A stretch of DNA of 64,000 bases. Source: Membranipora membranacea (Eukaryota; Bryozoa; Gymnolaemata; Cheilostomatida; Membraniporidae). Both the position numbers and the translations under genes were made by a program. The stretch covers positions 1,924,001 through 1,988,000 of the forward strand of contig OU612073.1 of NCBI GenBank assembly GCA_914767715.1, given 5' to 3'. A model generated the notes under the pieces. The model saw nothing but the letters and a program-made list of their open reading frames with translations, was not told the origin of the DNA and searched no databases. This document shows, in pieces, positions 23,171 to 35,800 of this stretch; within the stretch, counting starts at the first letter, position 1; the number at the start of each line of letters is the position of its first letter.

Positions 23171-24189
23171 TTTTGCTTAGCTAAAGGTGTATTCCTGTAT
23201 AATTGTACATTGTTTATGAAGCTATGGTGAGTGAGTTTAATTTAAGAAACACTAAATTTCGCAACCTAGGCAACAATGCGAAAAGCGAATCCTTAATGCC
23301 GCGAAAACTAAACTCCCATAGGGTAGTTGTCAAATAGTTTTGCCTGTGTTCCGCAGACAATACTGTAGTCATAGATAGAAAGGTTAGGAGTTACTAACAA
23401 AGTCCTCCACTACTCTGATATTTGCATGAGGGTGTACAGGCTGTAACTAAATCTAGGAAGTTCCTTGTTTGGAATGAAAACTTTTCTAATTCTATCAGAA
23501 TGAAACAGTTGTAGCGTCAGACCCTACCCTGGCCGAAAAACACAAGCTGTACCCTAAAACAGTTGGATTGAAATTGCTGATTAATCTGGAATTATTTCGA
23601 CAGTAAGCTGACAAAAATAGATTTATGAGTAAATGGGTAAATGAGTTCCGCAGATAGATATTCTGTACCCTTAAATGGTCTAATAATTACATGAGATTAC
23701 ATGGTCTTTCATCATAAAAGAATGGTGTGTGGTTGCTAGCTAGAATTGAAGTAGAGATAAAACTACCATATGAAAAATAACATGCCAAACCACAGGACCT
23801 GCCATGCCAAAAGGCAGAGAAGCCACCTTCCATCTCAATAGGTACCTGTTGTATAGTTCTATACCACTACACAATAAGGACCTCGCACCCCTAAATTGTT
23901 GTTGGTTTTAATTGGATTCAGTTTAGTTGACCGCATATGATAACTGTGTGAGTTTGAGAATTGTTCTAGTATTTCAGGGCTATCAGTCTTTTTAAATAAT
24001 TTTAATTTGAATAATTGCATGATATTACTGCACAGATTAAGGGTGTGAAGGTTCCCTTGCTCTTGGAGCATAAACTGAGCCTGAATTTAACCAACATGTC
24101 TTCTCCAAATCTTTGGTCTGTCTTTTGCAATACTTAATTGGCCCTCCCCTCCCTCTTTTATCTCTTGTTTCAAACAAGATAAGGGGAGT

Positions 24190-24610
24190 GAGTTTGCATG
24201 GTACCCGGCCATAATGCCATGGTCAAAATGCCATTGGGACAAAATGCCAGTGACATAATGCCATTGCCATAATGCCATGGCCATAATACCATAGGTGATA
24301 ACATCACTGCACATTATGCCAATGCCAAAATACCAGTTGTACAAAACGCCAGTTGTGTCAAAATACCGGTGGATAAAATGCCGGATTGGACATAATACCA
24401 TTTGGGACAACATACCATATCCCAAAATACCAATGCCATAATGCCAAAATATGTTCCCAAAGGAGATCAAGCCACGCTGTATATTTTCTTGTTAGTTATG
24501 TTGCAGCTACGAGTTGCTCAGTCAGAGTAGGAGGTGCTTCAGCTGGTTAGAGCCATCTCCTTCACTGCTCAAGTCTCGAAGTTTTTACGTTTGAATTTTG
24601 ATGATCTCTG
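24190..24610. repeat. Minisatellite plus SINE, left arm of an inverted pair
   Basis: Short diverged units of the type ATAATGCCATTGCC are repeated over about 250 bp. They are followed by a tRNA-like head on the plus strand (CTTCAGCTGGTTAGAGCC near 24535) and the shared run TTTGAATTTTGATGATCTCT. The whole block recurs inverted at 29237-29650. Open frames across it are products of the repeat, not genes. Confidence 0.85.
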
Positions 24611-24919
24611 GGGTTTGTTGGGCCCCATGTGTACCGAAGGCTAGTGTGTGTTTCAGAAATTGCAGCCAAATATTGTGCCGCAAACTCTGTGGGATATGGC
24701 AAATTAATTGACTCTCTAAAGTTGACCAACTTTATGTCTTGGCTAGAAGGGTTTTGACTGGTCTTGATTGATGTTATTACTGGCGTCATGAAGGCTAGCA
24801 TGATTGAACATAGTCTAGGAAAATTCTGCAGTTTAGCATAAAAATACAATCTTTTTCAGCGCTAAGACACTGAAAAAATGACATCTGAGGCAAGGCCATT
24901 TCTAGAACAGTCATAATGA

Positions 24920-26400
24920 TTATCTTTGTATTGGATACTTTTTTACATCTTGTTTATAGCTTTCAACATGATACCGACACATTTGGCAACATATTACAAT
25001 GCCTAGTTTTGTTTTTAATCGCAACAAGAATAAACCTTTCTGATATGTTTTCCACTTAGTGCCCACCGTACCTGCTATGCACCACTTGACCAGCGACGCC
25101 CCACCAGCCCGACTATGAAATTGCATCCTGGCCCTGCTCAAACTCTTAGAAGGTACTTGTTGAACAAGGCTATACATGCCATTGCTTAACAAGAAACCTC
25201 TGTCATCGCTTGTTATTGGTGTTAAGAAATTTAAATTTGTTGGATCAAGTGTTGTATTCATGGTTTAAAATCATATTTAAAATATTTTTAATTGAGCATG
25301 ATTTCAATAAAAGTTTCGAAATTCTGTATTCAAAAAGCGTTTGTAATGGCATGATTTTTAGTTTTTCATAATTATTAGAAATGTGACCCTGGTCTAATTC
25401 CCTTGATGAGACGCAGAGCATTTTTGTAGAGTTGTAGCTAGCTATCACTTGTGTGACCCCAAAACTCGAATTCGTAGATCAAATCCGGATGTAAAAGCTA
25501 TAAGTAATGTCAACCATTAGATTTTGCTCAACGGCTGGACCGAGTGCTTGTATCATCATCAGGGTTAAATTTTTTTTTTTTTCAGGCTTTTAAAATGTTC
25601 ATGGAAAGTTATACAGGAGTTTCAACCTACAAATTTTGTTGTTCCTTTTACTTCTAAAATAGAGTACCCGAATATGAGCTTTTAATCTTATGGGTTACAA
25701 ATTTTGTTTGGTGCTTCAAAAAGATTTTCTCATAGTTTATTACAAGACGGTTGGTGATACACCATTCAGTCATCAGAGGTAAATTTCTCTTCGTAATTTC
25801 AGGCTTAGTACTAAAAATATTAGTATTGTCAGCAAAAGGTATTTAACTTAGATCGGGTGATGCATTTAAAAGGTCAATATTTATATTATATTGAAATTAG
25901 TACTGGCCCGAGAACCGAACCCTGGGTAGCACCGATCATGACAGACAGTAAACCTGACTTAATTCACTTACCAAGACAAACTGTTTTCTATTTAAAAGAT
26001 ATATTTCTAACAGTCGATATGAGGGTGAAGAAAATCTGAAATATAACTGTTTATTTATAATAATGTCGTGATTTATTGCATTGCATTGCATATTGAAAGA
26101 TCTAAAAACAAACCCTGGTTGATTTTTCTATCATAAAAATGGTCTAAAAGTTGTTCCATTATAATATTGATTGTGTCAGTAGTTGTACTGAGCTTCCATC
26201 TAATGCAAAATCTCTAATTTGTGAGTAACTCTTTGCACTTAGAATACTCTCTCATTTGCACAGAGAGGAGTTTTTTTTAAACCTTCGATGTCGAGTTTAA
26301 AATTGTAATGGGTCTGTAATCAATTTCTATGGATATCTATTTAAGAAAAACAAATATTTTGCCTAGTAACACCACATTTTGACGAAACGGCTCTGTAAAT
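24920..26400 (-). pseudogene. Decayed non-LTR retrotransposon, reverse transcriptase region
   Basis: On the minus strand, in order and across several frames: IDYRPITILNSTSKV near 26300 (the NYRPIS motif), GLFLDLSICNAM near 26090 (the FLDLSKAFD motif), GATQGSVLGPVL near 25930 (VPQGSVLGP), PFADNTNIFST near 25830 (FADDT with one Asp lost), then the C-terminal NYEKLKIMPLQTLFEYR near 25360. Order and spacing match Jockey-superfamily reverse transcriptases. Stops and frameshifts are frequent and the catalytic FADD is changed to FADN, so it is dead. Confidence 0.8.
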
Positions 26401-27290
26401 TGGCTTTCATACCTTTGAGAAGAAAAAAAAAGTTTGTTGATTGTGTATATGTTCGGAAGAGATGTAAAAACATATCTATATCCTTACTATCATATACTAA
26501 ATTTACAACATGGTATTCAAGTTGTGAACGTCCTCTGACTCACAAACCCCTATAAAATGACTTTGCTGAATGTAAGATTTAAAATATCATCGTCCTTGTT
26601 TTATTACCCATCACTAGGTCCATTGTCCTTGTTTTATTATCCATCACTAGGTCATGTTTTATTTAGCCACACAAACAACCATAATCATCCCTTAGTTTAG
26701 TTCTAGCGTATTGTGAATTATTATCAAAACAAACAAGATGATTTCAGCATCAATTGTCACATCAATGTCCTGGTATAGGTGAATCAAGCTTCCGTTGGTT
26801 TTATGGCTGCCGTTTTTTGACAGCAACATGTTACTTTCTTTGTTAAAAATACTTATTTTGCAATAATTATGATTCAGTGTTATTTTGCTGCTAGAATCCT
26901 TCATTTCTACAACATTTTTGATATTGGTCATTCTAAGTCAAGGCATCGCTCGATCAATCTGAAGACTTAGTCTCACTTACCAGTCTCAACTAAATCAGAC
27001 GACTGAGAATTTATACTCACCAACCAAACCAACTTCTGTTATTAAACATTTATTGCATATCATCGGAGAAGGCGAACAAGGTATTATTTTCCTTCTATCT
27101 AATTTGACAACTTAAGAACAATTCACCTCATGCTTGCATTCATGCTTATTTTATCATTATTTGTTTTTAACATAGTTGTTACATTTTTATTGCTATCTTA
27201 ACCTGTCAATTTATACTGTAATGCTGACAATCACTTAATGTTTGATTATCATATTTTATCGCATAACTATTAATTCATTACAGTTTTCAC

Positions 27291-27353
27291 GGTGTCTACG
27301 GTGTCTACGGTGTCTACGGTGTCTACGGTGTCTACGGTGTCTACGGTGTCTAC
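27291..27353. repeat. Minisatellite, 9-bp unit GGTGTCTAC, seven copies
   Basis: Seven perfect copies in a row, followed by a broken one (GGTATAT). Perfect identity suggests recent slippage. No ORF or gene is nearby. Confidence 0.97.
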
Positions 27354-27666
27354 GGTATATAGTACAATAAAATAACTATCAATCAACCTATTGACATCTG
27401 TTGAACTTCAAACTAAATCTCCCGATGTGCAGTACACTGAATACGATGGACATGGCCTAGCCATGAAAGTTCATTTTGGGTGAACAGACTTCTTATTTCT
27501 TGTTAGTTGTGACTGTAACTTTTCATACAACTAATAAATGCAGAGTTAACCTGCTCTATGTTCAATCATTGTGGTCTTATCGATGCCATTAGTAACATGA
27601 GTCAAAACTTGGCTTTCGTAAAAAAGTTGGTACTAATCCAGAGTTATTGTCATTATAATTCTAGAG

Positions 27667-29170
27667 CAGCTGTGGGCAACCTGCGGCCTTTTTGCCGGTG
27701 CGGCCTAATGAGTAATCTTTTGCGGCCTTATTGCGGCCTTATTGCGGCCTTTTGTCTAAAAAAAATATTACTTATTCATTTGTTTTCCTGATGTGGATGA
27801 TAAAGCATGCATAGCGGGCTTTATCATAACGCCACTTTTTAAAAAAAGAAGAAAAAAGTGGGTGATGAGAGTAATGCATACCCCTATGTAAGCACAATCC
27901 TTAGTTTGAGTTTCATAATATTTGCCATTCTGCATCATGCATGTAGATAGGCTACATACATGTTAACGTATCAAGGGAATTCCCAAGCCATACTTTACAA
28001 AACATCATAACAGTACTATACTGGGTCAAGGATTGATAGGGGGATGGGAAAGTGGTATATATAAAGCTTAAATTCATTTGACTGAATGAAGTTTTCAGCA
28101 TGGGTGTGTAAAATAGACTCCCCCAACTCACCTAAGTGCCACTCACATTATTGAACCACTTTTATATACTTTTCATGTGGATTCAAACTCATATAAAAAA
28201 CAATGGGCTGTATAAATTTGGAGTTATCTGCTCTCAACTTGTTAAAATAATTCATTTGGCTTTTTACCTGCAAGCTTTTTTTTGGGACTATAATCAACAA
28301 TGGAGATATTCAGAAATGCAGAAATTCTCAACTACATAGGAAAATAATTTTAATCTTGGCATTGCTTAGTTAATTTTGGCCATCAATCATTGTCATCACT
28401 CTTATTCAATGCCGGGATTATTCAAGATTGACAAATAATAAATGTTACAAGGGTGAGTAGTACAGATCATGAATAAATTAGAAATTGCCTTCCCCTGTTT
28501 AACCCTTGATGGAGTATAGTGTAGACTACATTTACAAGGGCTTCAATTTGCAAAAAAATAACCCAAAACAGTGAAAACAAAAATATACTTTCGTAACTTT
28601 TGGATGTAGATGTCATCTTACAAGTGCTCAAGAATGTTAGACAGGCATATATGAAATTTTCCCCTTGCCCTTTGCTCAACCACTTGTAACTAAGATAAAT
28701 TGTAAGTTTAACTTAATGTCACGAAACTTCAGAAGATAAGATAAATATTTAATTATTTAGATTTAGCTTATGCAGTCAGCTTTGTAACAAAAAGTTGTCA
28801 TGTTACAAGTGCTCCGGAATTTTATCTGAAATGTGACAGAGTTCCTTCATTCGACAAACCTAATTGAAAATTTCCCCTTGTCCTTTGGTCAAACACATGA
28901 ACGATTATAATTGTAGCTTAATGTCACAAAACTTCACAGAAGATTAGATAAATATTAGTATTTTGCTTGAGGTCATGCGAGTCAATTTTTTTTAGCAACA
29001 TACTACAGTTTTTAATGACACATATTCTGATTTTGTTTTTTACAAAATATACAGAGCCCAAATATACCTCACATCACATTCCAAATTTATGTTTGAAATA
29101 TGTGTTGAGGCCTTTTGAGCTGAGCCTGCGTAAAATGTGGCCTTTTTCAAAAAAAGGTTGCCCACCTATG
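27667..29170. mobile_element. Non-autonomous hAT-type DNA transposon, 1504 bp, with 8-bp target duplication
   Basis: The left end starts CAGCTGTGGGCAACCTGCGG. The right end, inverted, starts CATAGGTGGGCAACCT. The element is bounded on both sides by TTCTAGAG (27659-27666 and 29171-29178), a perfect 8-bp duplication as made by hAT transposases. Just inside the left end GCGGCCTTATT is repeated. The interior has a roughly 190-bp imperfect direct repeat (about 28600-28760 and 28795-28955) and a copy of the 11.5-kb dispersed repeat. There is no transposase ORF, so it needs an enzyme supplied elsewhere. Confidence 0.88.
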
Positions 29171-29236
29171 TTCTAGAGAATAGTTGGGAAATATTTGTTA
29201 CAAGTCACTAGCTCTCAGTTTGTGGACGCCAAAAAA

Positions 29237-29650
29237 CTCCAGAGATCATCAAAATTCAAACGTAGAAACTTCGAGACTTGGACAGTGAATGAGATGGCTC
29301 TAATCAACTGAACCACCTCCTGCTCTGACCAAGCAAAACGCAGCTGTAACTAACAATGAAAATAAGGCGTGGCTTGATCTCCTTTTTGGTCACATATATT
29401 GGCATTATGGCAATGGTATTTTGGGATACGGTATGTTGTCCCAAATGGTATTATGTCCAATCCGGCATTATATCCACTGGTATTTTGACACAACTGGCGT
29501 TTTGTACAACTGGTATTATGGCATTGGTATAATGTGCAGTGGTGTTATCACCTATGGCATTATGGCCATGGCATATTGGCAATGGCATTATGTCACTGGC
29601 ATTTTGTCCCAATGGCATTTTGACCATGGCATTTTGACACGGAATCAGTT
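29237..29650. repeat. Minisatellite plus SINE, right arm of the inverted pair
   Basis: This is the reverse complement of 24190-24610: first AGAGATCATCAAAATTCAAA, then the SINE head on the minus strand (GTTCAGTTGATTAGAGCC), then GGCATTATGG-type units. It begins about 60 bp beyond the target duplication of the hAT-type element. Confidence 0.85.
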
Positions 29651-29999
29651 TGCATATATGTCAGGCGTCAGTGTTACCGCATATTCATCTCTGTTGCAAA
29701 AGGCTACCTGGGCGAGCGTAGGTAGACTGAGGATAATATTGTCTACATTTTTTTCTACTATCTAAGGGTACTGAATTGAGGCACGTGTTATATTATCCAT
29801 CATCTGAGTTTTAAAACTGAAATCTCAGTGTCCGGAGAGAAGGAAACGTGAGCTCAGTCTTACTCGTTGATGTAATGGCTGAGAGTTTTGTTGCCAAGGT
29901 TATAAAGGTCTTAAGAGGTTGGAATTTAGTTGGCAGTGCAATAAATGTTTATTGATTATAAGTGACAATATGCTTACCCTCTCGATTAATAAACCGAAT

Positions 30000-32830
30000 A
30001 TAGTAACCAAGACTTTGGTTTTTATCAATGTAAACAGCCAAAGCAGCCAGATTTTTGAGCAAGACGCAATAGCTGACGCAAATTATTCAGTTATGGAATC
30101 ATTCACGAATAACCTTACTATTCACAGCAGTAATTTATACCGTTCCAGTTTTTGTCTCAGATAAGCCTTATTTCTACAACAGCCAATGAGTAACTCTTGG
30201 CCTATCTTTATGGCTTGCCTTCGTGGGTTGCCACCATGTTTTCTGTTATCACCAGGTTTAAAGTGGTTTAATAATAATTGCATGGGGCAAACAGTATGAC
30301 TGATAAAGAAGAGATAACAACGTTACAACCTTCTTTATAGCACTCCTAAACATAGACAAACTTACTAAGGACTAATATCTCACCGTCTAGAATTACTCTA
30401 GAATCAATGTCACCTATAAATGATTTTCAGACACAAATAGACCACTACACAGAGCAAGAGTTTAAATAGCTAAATTAAGGGTATAACATAAAGTGACCCA
30501 AATCGAGCTGAACTAAAATCTAAGTGTTATTTCATCATCTAGGTAGGGTAATTGATGTAAGTGTTTTAATGGCCTGTTACCACTAGAACGTAGCCATTAG
30601 ACCTCCATGTAGCGACCAGTTGTGTTCAGTGAGTTTTTGACCTGTTGTCTCCTGACCACTGCTACAGTTTTATGCCCGGTTGGCTATGTCACATCCAGAC
30701 ATGATTGTATCAGTCATTTACTTGCTCAAACTTACCTATTGGTATCAGTTCGCGACATCAATATGGCTTTGATATAGATATACATGCTGTTTCAATCCTG
30801 GCTGAATGGATTTGTCACAAATATGATGAGTGGTTTGAATTGAACCCATCCACTTCTATATTGCAAATCACCCTAAGACAGTTGATCCTAGCTAGAGCTC
30901 TTATATGCTATATAATTTGAAGGTGACTTAATATTAGCTAGCACCAGTTTTCTGTAGCAAAGGTTGGTGTTCATATTATGTAAAGTATTGGGCGAATGGA
31001 AGTTCGCCATAACTTTCACTTTTTGATTCTGCGTGTAAAGCCAGACTTTTCCTCCTGCAAAAACTTAACTTTGCTATGGTAGGCAACCACCGATTGCCCA
31101 TTTAATAATTGGATCCCTATGTGGCAGGCAGGTGTCAGATACCCTTGTTACAACCAGAAGATTCTTGTAACATATCTGGATGGATTTGTATTACAACACC
31201 TCTATCCAACATATTGACTTGCCAAAGCGTTTACTTCTCATTAAAAAGTGTATATACAATGTATATTGGTACTTACTTAATAGAACGAGATTAGTAACCC
31301 CTTCTGATGCAGACGTCACCGATGCTTTAGAGATTGCCCAATGATACTTGACCCAGTTAGTGACCAAGTTCCACAATCACTAGAGCCTTAAACCTGCAAC
31401 AGGAAGCGCTGCAAGTAGTGAGTTGTCAGGGCAAAGGTTATTCTGCAGCTAAGCTATTTGACAGTGTCATAGTTAGAGGGCTGGGTGTATGACAGAGGAA
31501 AGATAAGGAACAACTCAAGCAAATGTGTGACAGCTGACAGATGTGGAGAATTGTCAGTCAATTTCTCAGAGCTCATGTAAGGAGGACCAGAAATATTACA
31601 AACTAATTATATCTGGTTGGATCTGATCAGCGTTCAACATAAAACTGAACAGTATTGTCAGCCTATGGTCAAAGGTTTATCTGAGATAAAAGTAGTCAAT
31701 GCAGTCTTTTACAGTATCTGTATCTGTATCAGTTTCTGACTAATGAATGAAAGTTGGTCGGCTGTTTAAAATATTGATCTCAGTCCTACCTCATCACTCC
31801 TGAACAAATGAATAGGAAGGCTTCACCAACCAAGAGAAGAAAGTATAAACTCAACCGATCTGTAAATATGTACCAATGACGGTTTAAGTAACTTTAATAA
31901 CTGCTAGATTAGTACCATTGAGTCTTCATCAATAAAACAAGCCTTATCTCAACATATAACTATTGCCTACTAGGTATATTTTGAAGTGTTTACATAGAGA
32001 ATACCAGCAAGCTGTTTACTTGAATGTTGCTAAAATACAGAGAGAGACAAATAGTGTACAGTACAGTACAGTTATAGCAGATTTAAGTCAACATTCTCCA
32101 ATATACCACCTCAGTAGTGGATGATTGAGTTAAAATAGCAGATTTGCAGATCAATCTCCTCAGTCTCTGTATCACCTCAGGAGCGAAAGATGTAATAGTA
32201 TCACGTATATATATATATATATATATACTTAGAAATTGTAGGATACGGGGGAATGTAAAATACCTGCCCTGTGGGGGTAGTAAAAATCCTGCCTTGTGGG
32301 CCATATATATCCATATATATATATGGTTTTATATGGCCCACAGAGTGTCAAATTTATATACATCAGTTTTCCCCCAAATGCATTATATATTATTTCGTCT
32401 TTGTTCAAAAGAAGATAACTCCATGTAATGTGAGAGATAACTTTAGTAATTACGCTAAGCATCCCTTCGATGTCAGGATGGGCTGTGGGGGTTGTACCAT
32501 TTTCTTGACTGAAAACGAAAACCAGATCTGGTTCTACAGATTGATAAACACTAAAATACTCCAACTACTATATTAGAATACCAAAGTTCTAGGTGCTGCG
32601 GTTGAATATCAGTCGGATTAGGAGTAGTGTCAGCCATCTAATCTTGAGATTTAGTTATCATCCTTGTGTAAGATAAATGGGTTTAAAAAAGTTCAAGTAG
32701 CTGGTCACAGTACATGTCATTGTTTTAATCTATACTATTCACCCTATGTTTGCCTACTTCTGCATGACATCTGACTGACTGTATCCAATGTACCCGAGAG
32801 TAAATAGTGCCAGTTTCTAGCTTGGACCAT
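30000..32830. other. Intergenic stretch between the Tudor/F-box gene and the repeat-rich zone, no gene seen
   Basis: No exon with splice signals or a recognisable motif is found on either strand. A TA microsatellite lies at 32203-32227 and an AT-rich hairpin with arms GTGGGCCATATA / TATATGGCCCAC at about 32298-32341. The short open frames here are chance. Confidence 0.5.
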
Positions 32831-32833
32831 AGC

Positions 32834-32839
32834 TTTATT
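32834..32839 (-). terminator. Poly(A) signal of the Tudor/F-box gene
   Basis: AATAAA on the minus strand, about 56 nt beyond the TAA stop. It is the only canonical hexamer near the stop and supports both the strand and the 3' end of the model. Confidence 0.65.
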
Positions 32840-32894
32840 ATTCAACAAAACAAAAAACTAGTGACACCTTGTTAACAGTTGATTTGATTATGAT

Positions 32895-35800
32895 TTATTG
32901 TTTTAGTTTTCTTAACAGATGTTGAGCCTTTGAGCGTATTACAAGCTTGCTCCTGTTAAGGCTTTTCGCTGCCATTTCCATCTCTTGTTTGTTTGGGAGT
33001 TTCTTTTTTGTGAGGTCCCATACACTGGTCAGCTTCTTTATCTCCTCTTCGGTCCAACACTTTTTTTCTGAAATGGAATTAATAATAGATTAAAGGCAAT
33101 GTGGCTGCAAATATTTGGCATGAGAATAACAGTTTCATCACTGAGTTGTTTCAAAATATTATACAAGCTTTTTGAGGAAGAAACAAAGAAGCATTTTACC
33201 TTTAATTTTAGATTGATTTTCCTCTGCGTCGGTATCTTGCTCGTCCTCAGCTGAAAGGAATATAGATGCATAAATTAGGCATTCTCACAGGCCCAATTTC
33301 TACATTATCATAAATATCATACTATTTTTCATTTACAGCCAGTGATTGATAAACCATTAACGTAATAAGGTACAAGATAGCCAATATGCATGCAAGGTAG
33401 ACAAGGCAACTTGTGTTTAACAGCCCCATCACAGTTATTACAGTTTCCTCTGTATTCTTAAAATTAATGGTGGTAATTAATAACCACACACTCCCAAGAA
33501 AAAACCTCTATTACGGGCAACAACAATTTTAACGTAAAACATAAGGCTGCACCAACAGAACCACTTTGGTACAGTCATAATAGGCAAGCTTCAGCGATAA
33601 GACAAGGCCTCTAAACAGTTATCTACCTCGAGAAAGAGTCTCTTTGTCCTCATAAACTATTAAGAAGTAACAGCTTTGGTTTATTCACCAACAATACCTG
33701 TGGCTGCTATTACAGCATATAGCTGTTAGAATTAAAAGACTAAAGGGTGCAAAAGGATCATTCTTACCTCCAGAAGGTGAGTAACTCAAAGCAGAGCTGT
33801 CATCCCCAGAGCTGCTCCCACTTGAGCTATCAGAGCTGCTCCCATTTGAGGTGACTGGTTCTTGTTCAGGTAGATTCTCTGGGCTGTCATTATACACCCT
33901 TGTTTGATCAGAGCTGTTTCCAGTGTCATTTTGCGGATCACCAGACAAGGCTTCTTGAAATCACATATAAGACACTTGCGTTGACATTAGTACAAATGGG
34001 AAATAATATACATCATGTTGAAGAATTGCAAGCCACTAGCTTGACACTTTGGTTCTCAACAACAATAATTATGAATCAAATCTGTGCAGGCATGAAAAAG
34101 GTGGATAACAAACAAATTTCCATACCCTAAGGGACAGATCCAAAGATAAATTCTTATAAAAACCCAAGCCCCAGACTTCAAAATCAGAGGTGAGAAGATT
34201 TAACTGGGTAAAATAGCAACATGTCGCGTCTTCATTGGATCATATAAAAAATGAGTTAGCAAATAAATCAGCTCACGGAATTATGATGCCTACCGTTGAC
34301 AGCTACAGATAAAAGTGAAGTTATTGGGGGCAGCTCGATGGTGGAAGCGAGAGCATGAGCAAGACCTTCCCCCCAGGCCGCACACTGTCTGGAAAGCCCA
34401 TACACTTTGTCATCATCTGAAAATATAGAAACTTTGCAGTTTCATTAGTATGCCTTCTTATTAGGATACTAGACGCCAAAGTGGATAAATTTCCCAATGC
34501 ACGACATGAAAATGACTCAATGATGTACAGTGCAGTGGACATGGATTGACTTTTAGCATGATTTCAGGGTTAAGCTAGTATACATTTAGTCAAATAAGAA
34601 TCATGTGTTAACCGGTTGTTACAGCTTCCGACTTTGCAGAATTTTTGGTTGGTGCATTGAATATAATATTATTAATTAGGTGACTGACCCAGCTGCCAAA
34701 CATACACAAAAATAATAAACCATCAACATCCCTATTGTTTTTTCAAAGATGAAATCTTTATGGGGGAAGATCAGTTAGGAAACTTTACATCTGTCACTAC
34801 AATTCACTAGGAGATTACATTATAGTGTTGTGGGGGATTAGAGAGTCATATATCGACAACGCTAACAGCGAAGTTACCGCCATACTAACCGCTAAACTTG
34901 AAAAATGAGTAGGTGCAAAGCTACATACTTTGAACTCTAAACTGACCTATGGTTTGGTCTGCGGAAGATTCTTCAGACTGTGGTAGTTCAGAGGCCTCTG
35001 AGCTTCCATCTAGTGAAGGTAGCGGCGATGGCGTCTTATAATTCTGCGTCTCAACTGAAAAGGACATGAATATGAGCTTAACATCAGAATTTACAGATAA
35101 GATAGATACTGCAACAGGGCCTCAATGCATTTATAATCAATTTAACGAAATTCAAATCCATTTAAAACAGTGCAGAAAGGACATATTATAAGGACTGTGT
35201 CAGAACAGATAAACAAGGATTGGACAAATCCCACAACCCTGTTGGTGTAATGGGAAGATTCGAGACTAATTCGGGACAGTGTACGAAACTCAAGTGTCGA
35301 ACTAATGAGAAATCATAAAAATCTCAATATATAGGAGTGCAACTGTGGCAATTTGCGATGTGACTTACGAGGGGGGGACGTATGATTATAACCATAAATA
35401 TCTTGTCTCAAACCAATAATAAAATATAATTTTAACACCAATACTTGATATTAAGGGTCGGATCAGTGGAGAATCTGGTTAGTCGACACAACACTAGTTG
35501 GTAGTGATATATTCAAGCAGACAATTTTAAGTTGTGTCTAGGAGAGGATTTCCTCATCACATAGTATGTCAGTTGATTTTTTGAATAAATATTATACTCA
35601 CATTGAGCAAGAGAATGACAACAGACACGAACATCGGTAATCCGGAACCCAGAATAGCCATAGTTAACTGGTTTCAGCATGAGGATGGAGGTGTCTTTGA
35701 AATAGCTACTGAGGAAGCTTTTGAGTCCCATACAGAGGCAAGAGGCTTGAGGAAAGAGGCCAGAGCCAGCATACTGAATAACTCTGCTGAGTGACACTAT

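Noticed and set aside
24087-24470. 127-codon minus-strand frame resembling the 114-codon frame at 29421-29765
   Set aside because: Both are translations of the same inverted minisatellite (GGCATTATGG units); repeated Trp, His and Gly come from the repeat, with no splice signals or domain.
24190-24470. CRISPR-like array
   Set aside because: Units are short, diverged and contiguous without unique spacers, and the DNA is eukaryotic.
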